From Pegea sp. RAD2-039 (lineage: Eukaryota; Chordata; Thaliacea; Salpida; Salpidae): 64,000 bases of DNA. Below, in pieces: positions 23,691 through 36,098 of this stretch. The stretch spans positions 97,001 to 161,000 of the forward strand of contig JAQGEQ010000202.1 in NCBI GenBank assembly GCA_034620365.1. Direction: 5' to 3'. The position numbers and the translations under genes were made by a program. Under the pieces are notes generated by a model that worked only from the letters and a program-made list of their open reading frames with translations, did not search any database and was not told the origin of the DNA. Every line of letters starts with the position of its first letter. Within the stretch, counting starts at the first letter, position 1.

Positions 23691-24060
23691 TGTAGTTGGA
23701 AATCTACTCTTTCCTTTTCAGCAAGACAATCCAGTATGATGGAAGCTGCTCTGAATCATTTACCACCAAAAGTGGAATAATATAGGAATGTGTTCTTACC
23801 CCCAACACTCTTTGAGTTTTTCTTCTCAATGTTACTAAAACAAGCGTTTCATGTGTCTACTAAAGGAACCATCTTCATTCAAAATCTGACTGAAGTCTTT
23901 TGACTACATCACTTATAGGAGCAAAGAATAAAGTAAAGAAGATCAACATAAGATTTCATTTTTCAAGTTCTTTTTCACTTTAATGTGTTTTGCTTTTGAC
24001 ACTGTTTCTGGACCACACCAACCATTGCCATGCTGGGCCGAAGCAGGTCTTTATTATTAT
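23691..24060 (+). mobile_element. Possible retroelement 3' remnant with SINE-like tail
   Basis: The stretch ends in GGGCCGAAGCAGGTC followed by a (TTA)n tail at 24030-24058. That tail resembles the end of the SINE at 36.1-36.5 kb, which has CTCGGCTGAAGCAGAC and then an A/T-rich end. The upstream part has fragmentary open frames but no recognisable reverse transcriptase. It may be the 3' end of a LINE or SINE sharing the same tail family. Confidence 0.35.
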
Positions 24061-26248
24061 TATTAATGTCAAAAATGTTTCAAGCAGAAAAAATTGTTGA
24101 AAAGATTAAAAGTAAAAGTTTTGTTTCATTTCACTGTAGATATAAACTAATATTTGAATATTATTCTTAAATCAACTTTTTTAAAGGAATAAATAAAAAT
24201 GAAAATAAATAAAATGAATTTGACCATAAAATTGAATTAATTAATTTTTTAGTTGAGATAAAAAAGCTAAAAATAATACCAATTATCAGAAAGTTTTTGT
24301 TTTAATTAATATTCAATCAATTTTCTAGAAAACCAACAAAATCAACATTTAATAAAATCATTCTAATTATTTTTGAAATTCAAATACTACTTTTTAGTAT
24401 TCTAAAAACTATTTTTAATAATTAAGTACAAATAAAAATTGACCGCAAAAAATATTTTACAGACATAAAACCTTTCCTAGTTAAAATATTAAGCTTTGCA
24501 TTTAATTTATTCCACAAATAATTCATTTAACTTGAAAAAATAAAACCAAATCGTTTAAAGTAGAAAAAACATCAGCACACAACAGAGGAAAGTAAGTTAC
24601 TGTTGACTAGTAATCACAAGTTGTTTGTTTGTTATCTTTTAAATTTGAAATTGTCCAGCCATAATATGTAAAAGCCAAATTAGGATCTGTTTAATGAAAT
24701 CTTTAAGCAGTAAAGTAATAATATTTATAAAACTTCAGTTAAATCAATTCAAAATATTTCAATAGTACAATACTAGATAAAATGCTTGCAGATTGACAAT
24801 TTACTACAACTAACAATTTGTTTCGCATTCATCTTTTAGAAAAAAATAAAATACTAACATTTGTGTAATGTTTGATAAAATAAAACATTCTTTTTTCGAA
24901 CAAACATATTTAAAACTTATGTTTTTTTATTTGATGAAATATTGTCACTAATTTTGCAAGAATCAAAAAGCTAATTGCAGTAGCTAATGCTGTTGATACC
25001 AATTTTTTGTATCTTACAAAATACAATCGTTTTTTAATAGTTACTTTGTTATTTCTACATCTTATCATAATCATATCATAATTTAAATAAAAAAATCTTG
25101 ATACTAGATAAACTGCAAGATTGGTTTTAGTTTGATTTTAAGACTTTAAAGTACAAACTACAAGAAACTCCGAAAAAAAACAATTTACTCATTTTCAAAA
25201 ACCGAATAATTATGATAACATTTGTATACAATTGTTTTTCTTGAAAATCAGCAGCAATTTTAATTAATTTAAAGATATTAATTGAAAAAAGTAAATTAAA
25301 AGATTACATCTATATCTTAACAGTCTGTTAACAAAACTATCCTTCGAAACTTGTTTAGTTCTAAAATTGATATAAAAAATCATTTCCAAAATTTGTGATT
25401 ATTGTATTTCATTAATAGTACTTTGCTTTTAAATAAGATATTCAAAAACACAACTTTAGTTGGTTTATTAGAGGTTGTCAAGTTAAACTTTTTAATAAAA
25501 TAACTTCTAGATAAGCTTCAATTTTAATGTTTGAAATTATTATTATTAAAGGTTCAATCATCAAATTATAATTGATGATAATTTCTGTTGAAATATTTAA
25601 TATGTAAATTTAATATCTAGAAATAAATTGTTATTAAGGATATAATCTTTACAGAAGGAAAATCGAATGATCAAGTATAAGAAGTAGCTTTGTGACGTAA
25701 CTAACAATAAGACTAGCTCTAAAATACTTTTATTAAATCATTTGATTTTACATATTGCGGTTGATTACATAGTTTATTTGGATTCCAAAAGTTAGAGAAA
25801 TTTTACGTACAAATCATTACAATGGTAAGAATCACTCATGTATTGACCATCGAAAAAAAGTTTTTCAAAACTTCAAGCAAACATATTTCTTTAAAACGTT
25901 TGGAGAGAAGTTATCGACAGAAAAAGGTTTAACAAATTACTCAAATAACTTTATCTATGTAGAAAATGTTAGATATCATTTTTAATTTCTTATTTTGTAA
26001 TTTAAACCAAAATTGAAAGTAGTTAATATAATCTCGATCTATTCGTAATACTAAATAAATTTAAAAGAAAATATAAAATAATTGTATTAGCAAAAAGCAA
26101 GTATATGAAATATAGTTAAAAAACTGAAGTCATAAACACTAAAACGATATAAATTCACATAAATATAACAACTAAAACATCTTTCAACATAACTTTACTA
26201 TTTGAAATTATTCTTTTTAAATAAACTTTTAATTTCAATGAATTACAG
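24061..26248. other. AT-rich intergenic stretch or upstream intron
   Basis: No gene is seen. Because the exon at 26249 starts at a splice acceptor, part of this stretch is probably an intron of that gene, with an unrecognised first exon. Confidence 0.4.
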
Positions 26249-27196
26249 AATTCTAACATCCGGGTGAAGAAAAGAGAAGAGGTCAAGTTGAGGTTGAAAG
26301 AAAAGATTGAAAAGATCAAAAGGGACTTACAAATGATTGAAGGAAATGTTGGAGGAAAAGACAGTCTTGAAGATCTTGGAAAAATTGGAAATAGTTTACA
26401 TCAAGTTAAGATGATTACATCTAGAATGCTTGAAAAAAGAATTCCTAACAAGAAAGTAAAGAAGTTGATAAAAGAAAAGATTGTAAGAAAAAGAAGTGAG
26501 AGAAAACCAAGAACAAGAGAGGAAGAAGAAAGATATCTGCAGAGATTACTTGGGATTTCTGCAGATGAGTTGAAGGAATATGGAGATGAGGAACCCCCTT
26601 CTGCATTAGAAAGGGTCTCACTTCATATCAGAGCAAGAACAAGATCTAGTGGTGAAGGACATTCTACAGAAAAAGAATGGGAAACCACTAGATCTGGAAA
26701 AGTTAAATGTAAATATCTAAGAAGAAAGAAAAATCCCTCTTCCTCTCTTGCTCTACTGGGAAAAAAAGATCAGTTTTCCAACTTCAAAGCTTGTCCTCCA
26801 GCATCAGCTTCTATGAGTAGAAAGATTAGAAAAAGGTAAATAAGCAAAAAGTAAAAAGTTTTCAAAATTAATTGTAACTTTTGAGTAGGAAATTAAAAGA
26901 AGTAGAAACTTCATCAGTTAATTTAGTAAGTGGAAAAAAGTTCAAGAAAGTTGAAACAGTTTCACCCGGATTAAACGATTCCAGCAAACTTTCATTTGCT
27001 TCTACAGCAACTAAAAGAAAACTTTCTTCAGATAACAGTAAGATTCTATTAGATATTTGATTTTTAATCAAACTGAGATGCTTTCTTAGTTCTTTTCTAA
27101 TTTCAATATTTTTTTAGCAGCAACTGATTTGGAACCGTTATCAAAACGAAAGAAAATTTGTAAATTATTTTGGAGCTTTTTCAATTTTTTTTGATA
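26249..27196 (+). CDS. Lysine-rich coiled-coil protein of unknown function, multi-exon
   Basis: Three exons connect in frame: 26249-26835 after a TTACAG acceptor, 26889-27037 after a 53-bp intron, and an exon at 27118 with a NAGNAG acceptor. The third exon either stops at 27196 or splices at 27160 to a possible exon near 28236-28340. The open frame runs through the start of the first exon with no ATG, so the true start lies upstream. The encoded protein has a basic heptad-like N-terminus, an Arg/Lys-rich middle, the block YLQRLLGISADEL, a SALERVSLHI helix, and a Ser-rich tail ending in a nuclear-localisation-like KRKK. I do not recognise the family. A decayed relative lies 3 kb upstream, so this is a local, perhaps lineage-specific duplicate. 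Nuclear location is inferred only from basic clusters. Confidence 0.6.
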
Positions 27197-30100
27197 AATA
27201 TTTTGAGTTGGAAGTGAAACCACAATTCAAAAGAAATTTGTTTAAATTATTTACAAAAGATTTGATTTATGAACTGTTTAGTTCGTTGGTTTAGAGCTCT
27301 ATAGATTGTTTAATCTGATAGCAGTCTATATTGCTGCATGGAAATCAAAAATAGATGATCAAAAAGAGGTTTTAAAAAATAAATTTAAATTTATTTGACA
27401 AAAAGCAAAGATTTTGTTGAAATTATGAACAAACCACTAAAGATTTTAAACTAAAAAGTTTTAAACAAAGAAAATGAAAAGAACATAAAGCTCCTAAATG
27501 CTTTGAAAGTTGTTCCTTGGGAGGTTTACCAAAATTGCCACAGAAATAAAATATATTTCTCTAGAATCTGATCAGTTTTATTCAAACAATTATTACTTTC
27601 TAAAACTAAAAGGTGAATTGGTAAACTAGTAAGTGAAAGCAATTATCCAAGTAGTAAATACATTACAAAATACATTACAAAATACTTTACAGCTAATACA
27701 AGCAAGCTTATGGTTGTTACCCTCAGAAACTAAGCACAAGACTAATTCTTATAATAAGTTCTTATTGACTTGGTATGTAGAATGTAAAATTTATAGATTT
27801 TTTTGTAAGCATTTAGTAAATTTTATTTAGAACATTGATATTAATTTCAAAATATCTACTTTGTTATTTAGTTCATTAAAAATCTTTCAAATGTTTATAG
27901 AAGTTGAAGAATTTTATAAAAATAAATTTAACTTTCAAATTCTTTTATTATGAGATGCTTTGAAATTCATAAAAATTTCATAAAAATAATAAAAACTTTT
28001 TTTGCAGAATTTTGAAGAATAAAATTAAATCTCACAAATGATTTTATTTAAGATTATCAATAATCAAAGAGTTTTAGAAGAAGCATTAAACTACAATCAG
28101 TAAACTAAAACTTTTGTTCGAGTTATAAACTTCTTTAGAATCATATTTTTCTAATCAAACTTTCAAAACAACATTTTGTTTGAAGATATACCAACAGAAT
28201 CTGGTTATTTGAGTTTTTATTATTTGTATTTACAGCTACATCATTCGTAAATTTCAATATTCCAATCAATCCAAACCAACCAGTATACTACTTTTACAAT
28301 CAAGATCTTATAGAGAAACGATTGGATGTGACAATGATGATGTTAGTCTTTGTATTTTATCCAAACTACTTTTGATTTCAATTTATTTTTTTATATATTT
28401 TTTAGGGTAAATTGTTACCAGTTATTTGGCTGGTTATTAGAGCTTTACTGTAACTAAAGTTCGGTGAAGAAGAAAAACTGTTTTTGCGGTACTTAGTAGA
28501 AAAGTTTTTTATTTTTAAATATAGAAAATATTTCAAAACCGAAGAAAGCTGTCTACAAGCCCGAATAGTCCACCGGTAGCCAACCAATAGCTTTAATTGA
28601 CGGAAAATGCTTACTAATTTTCTAGAAGAGTGTGAAACTAGTAAGAGAAAATTGGTAGCATTTGTTTGATGTAACATTGAAAATACCTAGTAGTACTCGG
28701 AGACATTTCGGGCTTTATTATCTTAGAAGTTGTCAACTAGATCAAGTGCTTGTTTCAAATGAGAGAAATTAACTGATATGTCATTTTATAAAAGATTTTC
28801 TAGGAAGCAGTCAGAAAGAGAAAAAAATGAAAAAAACTTAATGACTACTAGGATATGAGCATATAAAGGAACAAAGCATGTTTGTTTGGAAATCTCTTGA
28901 CTATTAATAAAATTGAAATAAGTGAAATACATTTTACGATTTTTTTTTTGAAACTTTAAGCTTATAACAGATAAAATATTCTGGAAGTAGATTTTGTAAA
29001 TTATTTATTATTTTGACTTCAACTCATCTGAATTAGAAAATCCTAACAATAAAGTAGTAAATGTCAAATGGTTACCTTTAAAATACACAATATAAAGTAA
29101 TTTTTTCAGTTTTGTATCAACATTACCTACTAAATATTGATAGCTGACGATTTAACACACAACTCTAGTAACTTATTACTCAAAGAACTTTATAAATGAG
29201 GCGTTATTAAATTCAATTAAGTAAAAATGTAAATAAATAGAATGTAGAAGTTAGAAAACCATTCATGAATCATTATCTTGAGTAGAGTATGATATATTGA
29301 TTATTATTTGGCAAACAATTTGGTATTAGAAGCTTAAATACTCTAAAATGATCTGAATAATATTGTCAATTAATTTAATTTTAAAAGTTTAATTTATATT
29401 TTAATAAATAAATGTTTTTAATTTTTTCAATCAAAAGCAAATTAGATATTTGAAATTTTTAGTAAAACTCAATAATATTTTTATATTTTCTTAAATGTTA
29501 AATTCTTTACAAAAGTTTTTTTTGTATTAGAAGTTTTTAAATATCATACTTAAAAATTTAAAGTTTAAACTTTTTCTTTTACAAATATCTAATAAAAGAT
29601 TCCAAAAACAAAATCATGTTTTATAGTTTTGTCTTTGAGGAGACTGAAGTTTTATTACTTGAAAAACCGTTTGAATTATTAGTAAAAACTTATTAAAAAG
29701 TCTTTAAGTATTTAATCAACAAAATGCAGTATCAAAAACCATTTGTGAAAATACAAAATGCATTACATAATAATCGATTAAAAAAATGATAACAGTTTTT
29801 AGCAGGATATGATTTAAATGCATAAGACTTGATTTTGTTAAATAAATGATTTTAATAGGAAAATCGAATAAAATGCTTTTATGAGTTTTTAAACCTGTTT
29901 CTTATCTAAAATTATTTTTTTTAACTTTTATCTTTACTGTCAGATGAAACAACATAATCTACAATAATTTTTTTCTATATAAGCGAATTTTTACAAGAAT
30001 GAAAAAAATCTATAATCATCAATAAATTTGATTAAATTTTATTTAATAAGTTATTGGTGTATTCTAACAATATGAAGAACGTGAAAAAGAATTCAATTTT

Positions 30101-30955
30101 ATAATAAGTAGATTAGTGCAAAGAATTATTTATAAGAAATTTTATTCTAAAATAAATTAAATGTTTACTGATGAGCTTCAAGTTATTTGATTTAAATGTT
30201 AATAGAACAAAAAGTTAATATTTATTTAGACGACTTTATCCTTAAAATATATTTTTTCAATATACTAAGTAGTTTTCACCTAGTTTTTTTTTCTATAAAT
30301 TTCTGTTATTTTTATGGTTTTTAATATTGGTAGAACTTAAAATATCTCACTAGTATGTTTGCAACTATTTACAAATCGCACAATTACAAATTCAACATTT
30401 AATTATTGTAGTTAGTTTCAAGAAAGCCTTTACAAATATCAATGTTTAAGTTCTTGAAAATATGTTTGATAATTTAGGAGTTTAATCTAAAAGTTGACTT
30501 TGCATAAGAGGAACAGATGATGACGTAATTATTTCAATATTTGTTTATTCAACTGAATGAAAGTTATTTTCTTTAAAAAACTTTTGTTAAATCGTTTTTG
30601 TTACACACAAATTGAATAATTTCAAGCAATGGCTAGTAATATCTACTTTTTAAAATAGTTTAAAATTATTATTATAAATTATTTTTCATTTGATCAGCTA
30701 TACTAGAAAAATAGATAAACAGTAAATATAGTTAAATATCTAAATATATCTTTTATATGGAGATAGAAGTTAAAAAAAGAGGTTATTTCATTTACAGCAG
30801 CTTTTTAAATGATGACATCATCAGTTTTAATCTTTGAATTTTTAAAGCCTTTTTTATTTCTTACCGAAATTATCAGATTTTTATTTTATTAGCTTCTGAA
30901 AGAAAAAAACAGCTAGAATTAAGTTCAACTTGAATTTCGTAAAAACCCATGAGTC
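27197..30955. other. Mostly empty stretch with one candidate exon
   Basis: The interval is AT-rich. A candidate forward exon begins at 28236 after a TTTACAG acceptor and reads about 35 open codons (NFNIPINPNQPVYYFYN) in phase with the gene upstream. Its donor is unclear. The leftward frame at 28402-28677 has a poor composition and is not called. The rest shows nothing. Confidence 0.35.
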
Positions 30956-31460
30956 ATGCTTAGCAACAATACTTTCAATCAACGATTACCTACAAACACT
31001 GATGTCGTCATAACAACGTCATCAACAACAATTAACAACACGACATCATCTCCAGTCAGTGACGTCATCAACACTACGTCATCTTCGATACCAGCTCCTG
31101 CGAGCTACCTGCCGCCTTCTTATTCACGACCTTCTTCTTCAATCCAGCCTCCTCCCTACAGTTTCCCTGGCAACCGATTGGATGCGAGGACTCCGCCGCC
31201 AGCTTACTCCGAAAGGATGTCTTCAAACAACTTCCAGCCGACTCAAGTGATTGTGAGAAAATCTTTTAATTTATTTAGAAATTATTAATTATTTTTCATC
31301 TTGTTTTTTTCAGGCTGTTACTAACAATAGGAAAAGTTTACGGAGAGGAAGATTTCTGTTTGCTTTGAGCTTTACAATTATTTTTGTTGTTATTATTGTT
31401 GTTATAGTTGTAATTGTTCAAACAAGAGATGATGAAGATTTCTCTTCAAAGTTTAACTAG
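30956..31460 (+). CDS. Small single-pass membrane protein with three PPxY motifs
   Basis: Two exons, 30956-31252 and 31314-31460, are separated by a 61-bp intron ending in a strong TTTTTTTCAG. The product is 147 residues. The N-terminal half is Thr/Ser-rich. It is followed by a proline-rich block with PPSY, PPPY and PPAY, which are classic ligands of WW domains in NEDD4-family ubiquitin ligases. Exon 2 encodes RRGRF, then a long Ile/Val transmembrane helix (about 115-133), and a short acidic tail. The arrangement resembles small adaptor proteins that bring NEDD4 ligases to membranes, but no named family is recognisable. No signal peptide is visible, so the PPxY region is probably cytosolic. 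A TGACGTCA lies inside exon 1 at 31060. Confidence 0.75.
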
Positions 31461-32591
31461 TTTGAATTTCTACTTTTAAACAATTTTTAAATTAACAATT
31501 TCAAAATTGCTTTTCAAACTTTTTTATATTTTATTCGCGCTTTTACTTTGACTCGTTTCCAAGTTTTTCAAAATCTAATTAACTTGTAAAATAAGAGGAA
31601 CTTACAATAGCGCTACCTAGTGGTTGATTGATAAGAAATAAAAAAATTCAATTGTTGTTTCTTAAAAACTATTTCTGCATAATCCACTAAAAAGTTAAAT
31701 TAAAAGCATTCATGTATAAAGAAACTTGAAAACAATTCTAATTTCAAGATAAAAATTGGAAGTTTTTGTCAAATTTTGATATTAATTAATCAAATTAAGT
31801 TATTTTTTTAGAAAATTAACAAACATCTAACAATTGTTAATCAGTTTTTTAAATCATTAGCTCGAAACGAAGAGAAATAATTTGAAAGATTTATTTTTTC
31901 AAGATAAATAAAAGACACTTTCATCAAATGTTAATATTTGGTAACCAGAGACGAGTCGTCTTTCGCGATGACATTGAAATTGGTAACAATTTTTAGATTT
32001 TGTCATCTGTAAGCATTGAAGCGCAAAAAGTAGTTTCTCACCCATGACTGAAAATCGATACGCTTCAATAATTTCTAACATTTTTCTGAAAACCCTTAAA
32101 ATTAAAAAAATTGTTAAAATTTATAAAACTATTTTGTAAAACAAGATGAAGTAATCACTTGGTCACTAATCATAAAGATGAATACTGTCACTGACCTTAT
32201 AAATGCTCACTACTGCCACCTGGTGACAAGATAAAATGAGAAAGTCAGTTTGTGGAAAATCAAAAGAGTTAAAATTCATTTTTATTAAAAACTGAACTAA
32301 AAATTTGATTTTAAAAAAGATAAAAAGTTTCTTTAAAATGAAAATTTGAAACTTTTATAAAATATTCTTACAAAAAATCATTTATTTATAGATTGAAAAG
32401 CCCTGAAAAAGCTCTTTTGCACCCCAACGTGGCTTTATCATCATCACTAACATCATTTCAGGTCGCTCTCGGCCCCCTAGGAGGGTCTTATCATTAAATT
32501 GATGAAAGATAAAATAAAAGTTGAATTTTTTACAAAAATCAAGATTTAGTTGAAAGTAAAAAATGAGTTTTTTTTTTATGTCAAATTGAAT
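31461..32591. other. Intergenic stretch with weak coding hints
   Basis: A leftward frame at 31899-32081 contains plausible splice sites (TTTCAG and GTGAGA), but no domain. A GC-richer patch at 32395-32475 ending in GGCCCCCTAGGAGGGTC may be an old repeat fragment. Nothing firm can be called. Confidence 0.3.
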
Positions 32592-32717
32592 TTAATGATT
32601 TGATGTCTTCTTCATCTGCTCTTCATCAATTTCTGTTCTCATCTCATTTCGAAGCTTCAAAAAACTAGAATTTCCACAAACATCAACTGCACATGGACAA
32701 CAACATCCACGTGAGTA
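32592..32717 (-). CDS. Candidate terminal exon of a small Cys-rich protein
   Basis: After an acceptor-like GACGTAG, 41 open codons lead to a TAA at 32592. They contain the dense cysteine block CCCPCAVDVCG followed by a charged helix (LRNEMRTEIDEEQ). Composition is clearly coding-like, but I could not join an upstream exon with confidence. A possible one ends at about 32936. The family is unknown. It may belong to a small leftward gene between FUZ and the PPxY protein, inside an octamer-rich island. Confidence 0.35.
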   Translation of the reverse strand, partial: YSRGCCCPCAVDVCGNSSFLKLRNEMRTEIDEEQMKKTSNH

Positions 32718-32737
32718 CTACGTCATCAAACACTGCG

Positions 32738-34348
32738 TGACGTCATCACGGGCATCTTTTACCAACTTGAATGAATAGAAGATGATGATATGGTTGAATT
32801 ATGTGATCAATGAAGTGGAACAGCGAAATCGTCTTGCACCGTCAGTGAAGCGATCCTTATACATTCATATATCTCCGTTCATCTTCTCATCTTCTTCATT
32901 TAAACTTTTGTCCTCATCAACTTCGTCTTCCTTCAACTACCGTTGTAGCAGATGGGCCGGACAATGCCTTACTACTCGTGCGATCATGACGTCACAGTAG
33001 TACGTCATTCTCCGGACTTTCTCGCAACGAATTATCGACGTGGTGATCGCGAGCGTTTTAGTGTTTCAAGTTTTTAGATGATTTCAGAATTTTTTGGTTT
33101 TTGATTGTCGCATCAGAATCATGTTTCGATTTTAAGGGCTATGACGTCATCATCGCGTTGAAAGCGCAATCTGTATGATGCTGTTGACGTCGTTAACGCG
33201 ATTACGAAGGTGATGACGTGTACTTGGAAGGATTTAAACTTGAACGCGAAATATTTCGAAGATGAAAGAATTTCTTTAGAAAAGCGATGAAGCGTGAGAA
33301 TCATTGAAGCGGAACGAAGTATTTATTCATCTCGGAAATCTCTTCATTTGCAAATTTTTCTAATTATTTTCGATATTCATTCATTTTTGTAAAATTGTGA
33401 ATCTTTACAATGAAATAAAAGATTTAAAATAGATTTACTTCGTTGGTAACATGTTGCATCTAAAACTTCTCAAATCTAAATTATTAAAACGCCAAAATGT
33501 TACACAGCGATGTGGACCTAGGTGCTGAGGATTTTTTAAACATTTGTCGTCAGTTCATCTCGATTTAAAAATTAGAATTTCATAAAATCAAAAGTTGTTC
33601 AACTTTTTAAAGATTCAAAAGTGATCAGGGATTTAATGGTGAAAATCTTTTGTAAGATCTTTTATTACCACGTCTTCTAAAATCTGATCTTAGAAGATCA
33701 AATAAATCTTCATCCAGAACTTCTTCAAAATGATTTACAATTTACAACAAATTTCAAAAACCAAATTTTATTTCGATAAAAAACCAAAAAGATAAAAAAA
33801 TTTTGAAAAATTTTCAAGAAATTTACATACTTGTCGACCAATCAGAAATGAGTATATTAAATAAGAGACTGGTGACGTAAGAGATGAAAGATGGAACGCG
33901 TGAAGCCTTGAAGTGAAAATGTGGTAGTCTTGGCTCGATAAATCGCGAATAATTCGAAATCTTTCTCCTTCATCCAATAATAACAGCCGTCGCAAGCGAT
34001 TCGATAATGTGACGTCATCACGACTTCATGACCATCTTGGTCGAGCTGACAGCCACCGATGACGTCATCAATCAACCTTTTGAACTTGTCTAATTTCATG
34101 TTAAGCTTCTTGTGGTGATCATGTGACTTGTTACTAATCGCGCGTTTTTGTTGACGCTTGATCACGTGACTTTCATCAGGCGTTGACGACGGCATTGTCA
34201 TGGAAACGCAGCGTTTTGTCGTCATGTTGACGAGTAGAAAAGCGAGAAGTGGTGTTGGAAGTGACGTCATGATGATGTCAGGTAAATGTCCTTGAAGTGA
34301 GGCTTTGATTAGGGTCTTCGAACCCGCTCCCCAAAATCTGTGACGTCA
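32738..34348. repeat. TGACGTCA island 1 (FUZ 3' half and downstream)
   Basis: Seven copies of TGACGTCA start at 32738, 32987, 33142, 34010, 34060, 34262 and 34341, plus many one-base variants. The local sequence is strikingly CpG-rich. The last four copies lie in the final FUZ exon or the 62-bp intron before it; the first three lie downstream of the gene. Confidence 0.85.
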
Positions 34349-35632
34349 TAACGCGAATGAAGAGCACTGGGATGGATATGGTACACTAACCGGTCGACTA
34401 GTGTGTCCTGGACAGATGATAGAGAGGGCAGAGGACCACATAATACACAAGTTTGTATATTACTGTGTTCATCACTTGCACCAATCAGTGTGAAAATAAG
34501 CAATCTAAGAGCTGAATTTGGATTACTTTGAGGTAGAAAGATCGGGATATCATTTGAAACTGAAGATGAAGATTTAGAGATCAGCTGCAAGTGTAAGAGA
34601 TGAAAGATTTGGTTTTTATTTGATTTTATTCTTACTAATCCGATCAAAGATAATTCCTGTCCAGTAAGTTGCCACCAACTTTCAGTGGCACATATAACTC
34701 GGCCATTTTTGAGTAAGCAGCCATATTGGCTATTTACAGCGTCTACGAATGCATTGAGATATTCCTGCAATAAAAAGTTGCATTGAAATTACTATAAAAT
34801 GTCATCAAGAAACCTGTAAGATATTCTCTTCTTCACTTAAAACAACATCAATTGTATTTGTTCTTGTTCCAAAGTATCCATTCATGACATTTTCTGAAAA
34901 GAAAATTGTAGATTTTTACAGAAATTAGTAAATGATTTTGATTACCTGCACCAAGAAACGTGTCAATAAGAAAATAACAACTTCTTAAATTCTTTTTTAA
35001 TATATCAGGGTTTTTAGCACCCTTCTTTAAATCTGTCAAACCTGAATCAGAGTTAATTAAAAATCAAGATTCTGGGGGAATTTATTTTTTGAAAACCTGT
35101 TAATAATATCATAATATGATAAACATTTTCTAAAACAGTTTGCAAGTAATCATCACTGCAAGGTTTAGTTTCCATTAAAGATGAAATTGTAATTAGAACA
35201 ATGTTCCCTTCTAAAATAAAAACAGAAATTAAAACAAAATCATTAAAAACAAATTTAAAACCTTCAAAACGTTTCCAGTAAATCTTTTCTTGGTTAGTAC
35301 TTGTGCTTAATAAATTGACATCTTTACTTAAACCAAACATTTGAACACCATTTAATGAACCAATAACAGGAAAGGGAAGAGGTTTACATCCTAAAAAACT
35401 CATCAAAAATAAAATATATTTAGATTAAATAAAAGTTTATAAAAATAATCATTTTATTTTTAATTAAAATTGGTATAAGATGGCTTAAATTGAAATATTT
35501 TTTTAAACTTTAGAAATATTTAACTTTTATGAATAAAATTTTTGAGAATAACTAATTGTCACCTGGTTTAGATCTGATAAAAAGTGGAATGCCGGCTGTA
35601 TCTGTTACACATACAATATAATCGACCATCAT
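33857..35632 (-). CDS. FUZ: FUZ (Fuzzy), CPLANE ciliogenesis and planar polarity effector, 8 exons
   Basis: Exons are 35632-35563, 35390-35262, 35210-35097, 35041-34946, 34893-34814, 34764-34636, 34584-34353 and 34290-33857. All have GT-AG borders, all phases agree, and several introns are 51-79 bp. The protein (about 380 residues) begins with a longin-like segment. PFPVIGSLNGVQMFG matches human FUZ PFSVIGSLNGVHMFG, followed by LRSCYFLIDTFLG, ATESWWQL and CVLCGPLPSL, which are all family signatures. The terminal exon contains LLAFLLVNMTTKRC and CYYWMKEK, matching the human C-terminal third longin region. FUZ works with INTU and WDPCP in the CPLANE complex at the basal body, acting as an exchange factor for RSG1 and recruiting IFT-A. 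Its presence implies a ciliated animal. Confidence 0.92.
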
Positions 35633-36098
35633 AAATATAAACAGTTTATAAAATAAAAATATCTAATTTGAATAATGTTTTATATCTGGAATATCTGTTA
35701 AAAAATTCCATTTAAAATAATTAAGAATTTTTTCAATTATTTTCTTTTAGCACAAACTGGCTTGGCTTGTTGCTATGTCACCAATGGGGGTAATAATAAT
35801 ATAATAAGGATAATATGGGACAACATTTAGTAAAAAAAATGTGTCAGTAAATATCAAAACTCATAGATTGATAATTGAAACTAAAACTTATAATTAAACA
35901 AAGCTAAAAGTTCAGTTTCAAATTAAAACAAAAATATTTTTCAAACCGTTAATAGACAAAAATGGGGATTTCCCAAAGTAGATAATTAAATAAAATAATT
36001 TGTTTATAAAAAATTGACAATATCTACAGTATTCTTTAGAAAACACTATGATCACGACAAAAATATATATAAATTCTCATTACACTACTTTTACTCTT
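35633..36098. other. Short intergenic stretch with a TAA-type simple repeat
   Basis: A (TAA)n-like tract lies at 35791-35812 after a GC-richer patch (CTTGGCTTGTTGCTATG). It may be a degenerate SINE tail. This interval also holds the FUZ promoter; no motif is obvious. Confidence 0.3.

Noticed and set aside
28402-28677. Leftward 91-codon frame
   Set aside because: No recognised motif, no supporting splice sites and no family resemblance. A forward candidate exon sits just upstream.
34291-34352. Frameshift or pseudogene break between two FUZ frames
   Set aside because: A 62-bp GT-AG intron restores the frame and gives a protein that follows human FUZ across the junction.
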